DNA from: Dipteris shenzhenensis
Lineage: Eukaryota > Polypodiophyta > Polypodiopsida > Gleicheniales
DNA: 64,000 bases
Assembly: GCA_047967505.1 (NCBI GenBank)
Contig: CM106540.1
Reading direction: 5' to 3' (one strand)
A model generated the notes under the pieces. The model made no database searches. It was not told the origin of the DNA and worked only from the letters and a program-made list of their open reading frames with translations. Position numbers and translations under genes: made by a program. Position 1 is the stretch's first letter; the number at the start of each line of letters is the position of its first letter. Positions 58,310 to 64,000 of this stretch are shown here, piece after piece.

Positions 58310-59502
58310 TGTCCTTCCTCTGCATCAAACCAAGAGCTAGTCGGTGTTTCTCGAATAGCTCTTTACCGAGTGGTTCGGTAAAGATGTCTGCAACATTCTC
58401 TTTGCTATCACAATGCTGCAGTGTGATGTCACCAAGTAACACTCTTTCTCTGATGAAGTGCTCTCTGACATCAATGTGCGATCAGAATCTCTCCAGAACT
58501 CAATTCCAAGACAATAGTGCATAAGTCCAAGATCTTTCATGTCGAACTCTGCAGATAAGTCTTGTTTTAGTTTTTTGATGAAGCTATCCTTGCTTCCTGT
58601 CACAATCAGATCATCTACGTACAAAAGTGCAATAGTAATATCTTCCCCTTGAACTTTGTAGTAGAGAGTATGATCTGCATTGGACTTCATGTATCCCAGA
58701 TCAGCAAAATACTTGTCAATTTTGCTGTACCAACTTCTGGGTGCTTGCTTTAAGCCATAGAGACTTTTCTTGAGATGGCAAACCTTGTTCTCCTTTCCTA
58801 GTTCAACATAACCTGCGGGTTGTTTCATGTAGACTTCCTCGTCTAGATAACCATTGAGAAATGCATTCTGACATCGAGATGATACACATTCCATTTGCTG
58901 AGTGTCGCTAGTGATATCAAGAACCGTATGGAATCCATCTTTGCTACTGGAGCATAAGTCTCATCATAATCTTGGCCATTTTGTTGTGCAAATCCTTTTG
59001 CAACTAATCTAGCTTTGTATCTCTGAATACTGCCATCTGGATTATACTTCACTTTGTATACCCATTTGTTGGCTATGGCCTTCTTTCCTAGTGGAAGGTC
59101 GCATAATTCCCAAGTGTTATTTTTATACAAAGAATCCATTTCTTCATTCATAGCAGTTTGCCATTCTGGCTTATCTACTACGTCTTCGAAGTACACTGGC
59201 TCTTCTGTAGCCATGATGGTAGTCATAAGAGCATAGTTGGTGGTTTCCACCTGAATTGCTTTGCCTTTCTGAGCATATGTCAATCTGGCTGGTGGTCTGC
59301 TTTCCCTAGTAAACCGTCTGAACTGCTGTGGCGCTGCTTGGGGTGTTGCTGGCAATTCTTGCTCTTCTTCATCAACCTGTTCTGTAGATGACTGTGAAGT
59401 CGATGCTTCTATCTCCTGTGTAGGTGAGGTTTTCCATTCTGATTCCTCATCGAAAATTACATCTCTGGAGATAATGACTTTGCGGTTGATGGGATCATAC
59501 AA
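58310..59502 (-). pseudogene. Copia 2 reverse transcriptase and RNase H tail
   Basis: 59502-58860: end of integrase region and start of RT (WVYKVKYNPDGSIQRYKARL). A frameshift near 58870 leads to 58894-58490 with KKSLYGLKQAPRSWYSKID and the catalytic YVDD. Sequence then jumps to HFIRERVLLGDITLQHC and VADIFTEPLG (RNase H end, about 58340-58480), so most of RNase H is deleted. Confidence 0.85.
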
Positions 59503-59733
59503 TTTGTATGCTTTGCTTTCTTCACTTTAGCCAACCATGATGCATTTGCATGACTTCGCATCCAATTTCCTGCGATGATCATCATGTATGTGGGCGTATG
59601 CTATGCAACCAAATATGCGGAGATGCCCAATGCGTGGCTTGTGTCCAGTGAATGCTTCATAAGGAGTCATACCTTGTATCGGTTCGGTAGGAAGCCGATT
59701 AAGCAAGTAGTTAGCTGTAGCTATTGCTTCTGC

Positions 59734-61128
59734 TCAATACTGATTCGGAAGATGCTTTTCACTAAGCATTGCTCTAGCACTATCTGCTAAAGTCCCATTC
59801 TTCCTTTCAGCTCTTGCATTTTGCTGAGGAGTATCTGCACATGTAAATTGTCTTCGAATGCCGTGATTTTTGCAAAAGTTCATGAATGCTGAAGACATGT
59901 ATTCACCTCCTCTGTCGGATCTCATGACCTTGATCTTTCTGCCTGTCTGGTTTTCTACCATGGCTTTGAATTCTTGAAATCTGGCAAACACTTCAGATTT
60001 CTCTTTCAGAAAGTAGACCCAACAATATCTGCTGTAGTCGTCGATGAAGGTCAAGTAATAAAGTGAACCATTGATGCTGCGGGTCTGGGCATAACCCCAT
60101 ACATCTGTATGAATCAAATCAAGAATACCTCATGCACGAGAGGTACTTCTGACAAAGTTGGTTCGCTTTTGTTTGCCGAAGCAGCATGCTTCACAAACCT
60201 TTCCAAGAAACTGTAGCTTCGGAATCCCAATTGCCATATTCTGATTCCGGAGATCTAACAAGTACTTGAAGTTGACATGACCATATCTCTTGTGCCATTT
60301 TGCAGATAGTGGCATCTGTTGCATTTGAGCTGACATGGCATGCTTATCTGGTACTGTAGCTAGCATCCTGTATAAGCGTCCTTCCTTGACACATTTTGCT
60401 ACTAGCTGACCTCTTTCGGATTTGTCTCTGATAGTGCATTCATCACTGTCGAAGATGACTTTGTAGTTGTGTTCCGTCATTTGACCTACTGACAAAAGGT
60501 TCTTGCTGAGCTTCGGAACATAGAGCACATCTTTGACTAATCCTTTTGTACCAGTGAAATTGTTCATAGGGATAACACCTGTCCCTTGAACCGGATTTGG
60601 TGTATTGTCTGCTGTGTAGATGACATTCTTTTGTCCTTCTAATGGCTTCATTTCTGTGAACCATTCCTGATGATTTGTCATATGAGATGATGCACCGCTG
60701 TCAATGTACCAAGGATCCTGTTCCTCTTGGTCGACTTGATAGCTAAAATCCTCTTTGGGATTGTAATCAGTGTCTAGGTGCATTGTATCAGTCTGATGCA
60801 ATTCCTCACTTGCAAGAAACATATTTCCATGTTCATTTGCAAAATGACTGTGACTAGAATGTCCACCACCATGATTTCCTCTTCTTCGGGAATTCACTCC
60901 TGCTGGATTGACCGCCTTGGTCATACTACTTCTTGCGGCAATCTCTTTCATAGTGTCCAAACTTGTGACAGTAGTTGCACAGGATGTTTGACACATTGGT
61001 GGATGCATTCCCTCGTCCTTGAAATCTTCCTCGGTTGGAATGATTTCCTCTTTGCTGATTTTGATGTTGCTGAGGATGATGCTGATGCTGATGCTGATTC
61101 TGACTTTGATTTTGTTAATGATGACCAC
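59734..61128 (-). pseudogene. Copia 2 protease and integrase
   Basis: 61128-60130: the zinc knuckle CNYCHKFGHYERDC is readable in a neighbouring frame (about 60945-60990); the protease motif YIDSGASSHM follows at about 60680, then the GAG-pre-integrase region (WHKRYGHVNF...CEACCFGKQ). An in-frame TGA near 60127 separates it from the integrase core 60117-59734 ([28 protein letters not shown]), which ends at another TGA at the place of a conserved Trp (YWAEA). A further stop occurs near 59530. Confidence 0.87.
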
Positions 61129-61903
61129 TTTTCTGATATGATCTACCTCTGTTTCTACCTTTGCCTCTGCTTCTGTCTAAAGCTATGAATGCCTGATCAT
61201 TAGAATGACCTTTACGTGCTTGAATGGCCTGAGTCCTAAGTTTTTCACCAAGTAGAACTGACTGAAGTTCTTCCAGTGTTGGAATTTGCTGTTGGATGGC
61301 AATACTCTGGACTAGATTCTCATATCCTTCTCCTAGTCCATTCAGGATTACTTGAACCATTTCTGCGGGATTCATAGTCTCTCCTGCTGCTGCAAGTTGA
61401 TTGTTGTAGTCTTTGATGCGGAGTACATAAGCATGACCGGTTTCACTGCTATTGTGGAAACTCTGGTTGATTTGGTTTCTCAAGGTGAGAATCCTGGATG
61501 TGTTCTTCGACTCGTAGAGAGCTGCGAACATATCCCATGCTTCTTTTGATGTCTTGACTGTGTTGAGCTATCCTAGCATGACATCTTGCACATTCTGCTT
61601 GATCAGGTGATAGGCATACTTGTCTTTCTAATCCCATTCTACTTGAGCTCGGGCAATGGCAGGATCTGCTACTGGTGCAGAAACTGTTTGTGTAGATGTA
61701 GATCCCGATGTAGATCTCGTTGCTGGTGCTGTGACAACAGATGGAGTAGAGCTACTGGTGGCTGGATCGGCCAATGGTCTAGGTATAGATCCATCGACAT
61801 ACTCCCATTTGTCCTGAAGCACAAGAATGGTCTCCATTTGGTATTTCCATGTACCGTGATTGAAGTTAGCAGATGCCTCCAGATTGAGGTTGCTAGTCGA
61901 CAT
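61115..61903 (-). pseudogene. Copia 2 gag (UBN2-type), two in-frame stops
   Basis: Starts at ATG 61903 with HGTWKYQMETILVLQDKWEY, followed by a Ser/Thr-rich insert. In-frame TAGs occur at about 61628 (VEWD-stop-KDKYAY) and 61569 (VMLG-stop-LNTVKT). The rest (61531-61115) has AALYESKNTSRILTLRNQIN and a Q-rich tail leading to the zinc knuckle. The stop before LNTVKT occupies a place compatible with Gln. Confidence 0.87.
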
Positions 61904-62039
61904 GGTGCAAACAATGTACTCAAAAGTGTCCTGAAAAACTGTGTATGAATCAACTGCAAATACACTGAAGATGCCAAGTGAAATCTCTGTACCGTCGGTG
62001 AAGACAGAATTGCAGTATATAAGATCTGATCTGTGTTAC

Positions 62040-62460
62040 AAGGCTTGTGGCAATGATGCTGGCAATAGCCAAGAGGCTTTACAAGGCTAAAAAATGATGT
62101 GCACGATGCCGTGAGATAGCCAAATAGGCTTTACAATGGTGGCATGTGTGTGTGAAATCAAGTGCTATCTGCCCATTGAATCAAGCTGCAATGCCTCTGA
62201 ACTCTGAAGTCTGCTCACTGAACTGATGAACGTAAGGTTTCAGGTAATGTAATGATGTGAAATCGGATGTGAGCGTATGGACTGACTCCGAGTAGGTACT
62301 AGTCGAGAATTTCGGGCATGGCTTAGATTGGCAACTTGGGGAATTCAAAGCGTCCCCTCTATGGCGATCTAGTCTACTCTGATCTAGATCTAAACCAACC
62401 GTCGATCGATGAAAAAGCAGCAAATAATTCCTTTTATTTTGTTCTTTTTAAGTGCAAGGT
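62040..62460 (+). repeat. Dispersed repeat, copy 2
   Basis: Matches 12180-12680 in the same orientation (aagaggctttacaaggct, tggactgactccgagtagg, ttcgggcatggctta, accaaccgtcgatcg) and 46830-47065 in reverse. It sits just upstream of the copia 2 gag start in minus-strand sense. Confidence 0.6.
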
Positions 62461-64000
62461 CAGATGCGTCGATGTAGAGGCAAATGTGCATGAAGGAAGT
62501 GGTTTTGTCGACGAGGCTCCAATGTGAGTGTAACTTGCGCCACAGTGTGCGTGTGATGTAACGAGCGTGTAGAGCACAAAAAAACAAGCGACTTTCCTTT
62601 TTGGAGCACCCTCAAATTCTTCCTGGATCAAGAGATACGACTTGATCTAGGTGGAGGGGCAAAAGGAGTGCAAATGGTGCTCAATGATGATGTGTCACTG
62701 TGAGTCACATGCAGTGATGATGTGGCACTATGCTTAACAAGAGGTGTGCCAGTGAAGCTCTTTGCTGAGGTGGCAGGAGTGTGCACATGCAGTGTGTGCA
62801 CAGTGTGCCTGGCAAGGGACTGTGCCTGCAGAGGTCAATGCTGAGGTGGCACTGCTGATGTGGCAGAAATGACGTGGCAGTGATGATGTGTCAGGTGACA
62901 TGGCCTGATGACGTGGCCTGATGACATGGCCTGATGACACAGCAGTAGGATAGGCTGATGACATGGCTCTGATGGTGATGTGGCAGATAAGGGTGACGTG
63001 TCACTTGATCAACTGGATGATGTGGCAAGTGGATAAGTGCCACATGTCGCTCAATGGAAAGCCGAAATCTTTTGAAGATTCTGACAGAATCTTCGAGATT
63101 CCGTCGTCTTCTCCATTGATGGAGGCGGTCGTCGAGCCCATTGGTGGCTGTGTGCTGCGTTGAAGCAAATTGGAGAAGCTATCGTCGTTTGGAGGAGCCC
63201 GTTGTCATTAGAGACGAGCCTTAGTTGCAGAGATTGACTACTCTATGCAAGTATCGATTACCCGAGGGCATAGCCCGTACTGCTACTGGAGCTTGGAGTT
63301 GCGCGTTGTGAGCTAGGAGCATCAGTGATGGTGTGGTTGGGCGTGATGGAGCAGCAGTGATGGTCGAGAGGTTGGGCATGAGACGGAGGTGATGGCACAG
63401 TCGCGGGCATCTCGGCTTAGAGTTTCTTGGCCAGCTAGGCCGCTGGGGAAGCGTGGACAAGGATGGCTGGAGATCCCTGAGCGCAGGAGCCTTTGCTGAT
63501 GCTCTGTGTGTGCTAGAGCGCTGTGCGAGAGAGAGATTGGATGACATGTGAGTCATAGAAGTCATGTAGCCTGTTGGTGGTGACTGGTGGAGCAGCCCGT
63601 GGGCTAGTCGGTTGCTGCTGTCTTGGCGACGCTGGAGCCATCGTTGCGTTTGGACTGGCATTGGCGTAGAGGCTATGGGAGCCCGTAGTCAGTCGTTGAT
63701 GAGAGCGGCGCTATGGCTATGGCCACTCACTACAGTCAAGGACCTTAGAAGTGGCTGGCCACTACTGTCTTGGGAAGAGCCGCGTAGAAGCTAGCTATGG
63801 AGCTACTCCAGGAGATCGTTGGAGCAGGAGATCTCTGCCGTGGAGAAGCAGGCCATAATGGATGGAGCACTGGTGGCACTATAGATTGCTGGCCGATCGT
63901 TGGAGACAGTTGCTTGTGAGCCGTGGAGCAGTTGCGGCTTGTTTAAGGAGCCGCTGTTGGAGTGGGCTCGCCAGCTTGCAGCCGTTTAATCCAATGGAGC
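62461..64000. other. Uncharacterised, with TGATGACATGGCC tandem units
   Basis: No convincing gene. Positions 62880-62960 contain short tandem units of tgatgacatggcc and variants. A 10-base-arm hairpin, gaagattctg-a-cagaatcttc, is at 63074-63094. From 63.2 kb the sequence is GC-richer, with many tggag and gttgg words and only spurious short frames. Confidence 0.45.

Larger units (their letters stand above)
58202..61903 (-). mobile_element. Ty1/copia retrotransposon 2, decayed
   Basis: Gag, protease, integrase and RT in copia order on the minus strand, with stops, frameshifts and an internal deletion between RT and the RNase H end (near 58490). No 5' LTR or primer-binding site is found upstream of gag, where the dispersed repeat (62040-62460) occurs instead. 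Independent of, and older than, the element at 47993-52276. Confidence 0.88.

Noticed and set aside
63221-63661. 146-codon minus-strand frame
   Set aside because: Composition is Ser/Pro/Arg-rich without recognisable motifs, in a GC-richer stretch with many equal competitors.

Overview
The window reads as nuclear DNA of a land plant. It has TTTAGGG-type telomere-like repeats, plant-type Ty1/copia and Ty3/gypsy retroelements primed by initiator-Met tRNA, PLS-type pentatricopeptide (PPR) gene remnants, very long GA/CT arrays and a 10.7 kb satellite. A seed-free plant (fern, lycophyte or bryophyte) is my guess, from the DUF7869-like genes and the ParB/methyltransferase-like gene; that part is inference. 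No tRNA, rRNA or other RNA gene was recognised, and nearly every gene shows damage.

Layout. 0.3-0.8 kb: minisatellite and GGA array. 0.84-5.55 kb: a minus-strand gypsy element whose 5' LTR is fused to pol, with gag and protease missing. 6.16-12.05 kb: an unknown minus-strand gene of about 1,080 codons (weak ParB-like motif), one reading frame broken by five in-frame stops and split by a gag-only LTR element (TR-GAG A, 8587-11232). 12.87-13.25 and 17.6-18.45 kb: two oppositely oriented degenerate telomere-like arrays. Between them lies a minus-strand copy of an unusual repeat: a G-rich array, a CCAAT/TATA leader and a long polypurine array with GC-rich palindromes. 18.5-22.1 kb: a nearly intact DUF7869-like gene. 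23.1-28.8 kb: a second, decayed copy in opposite orientation, split by TR-GAG B (23638-26185). 28.9-39.64 kb: a satellite of about 181 bp monomers in a trimeric higher-order repeat of about 544 bp. 39.9-46.56 kb: two plus-strand copies of the leader/polypurine repeat, with a non-LTR retrotransposon fragment inside. 47.4-53.9 kb: a PPR pseudogene containing a young copia element (47993-52276, 353 bp LTRs, 5 bp target duplication) and a chromovirus 3' end. 54.0-58.0 kb: a multi-exon minus-strand gene with a ParB-like DGNHR motif at the N-terminus and a DNA-methyltransferase motif I at the C-terminus. 58.0-61.9 kb: a decayed copia element whose 3' LTR lies directly upstream of that gene. 62.0-64.0 kb: a dispersed repeat and uncharacterised sequence.

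The most interesting items are the ParB-like/beta-class methyltransferase-like gene, the recurring promoter-plus-polypurine repeat, the twin gag-only elements that each interrupt a gene, the facing DUF7869 pair, and long reading frames kept open except for stops that mostly look like C-to-T changes.
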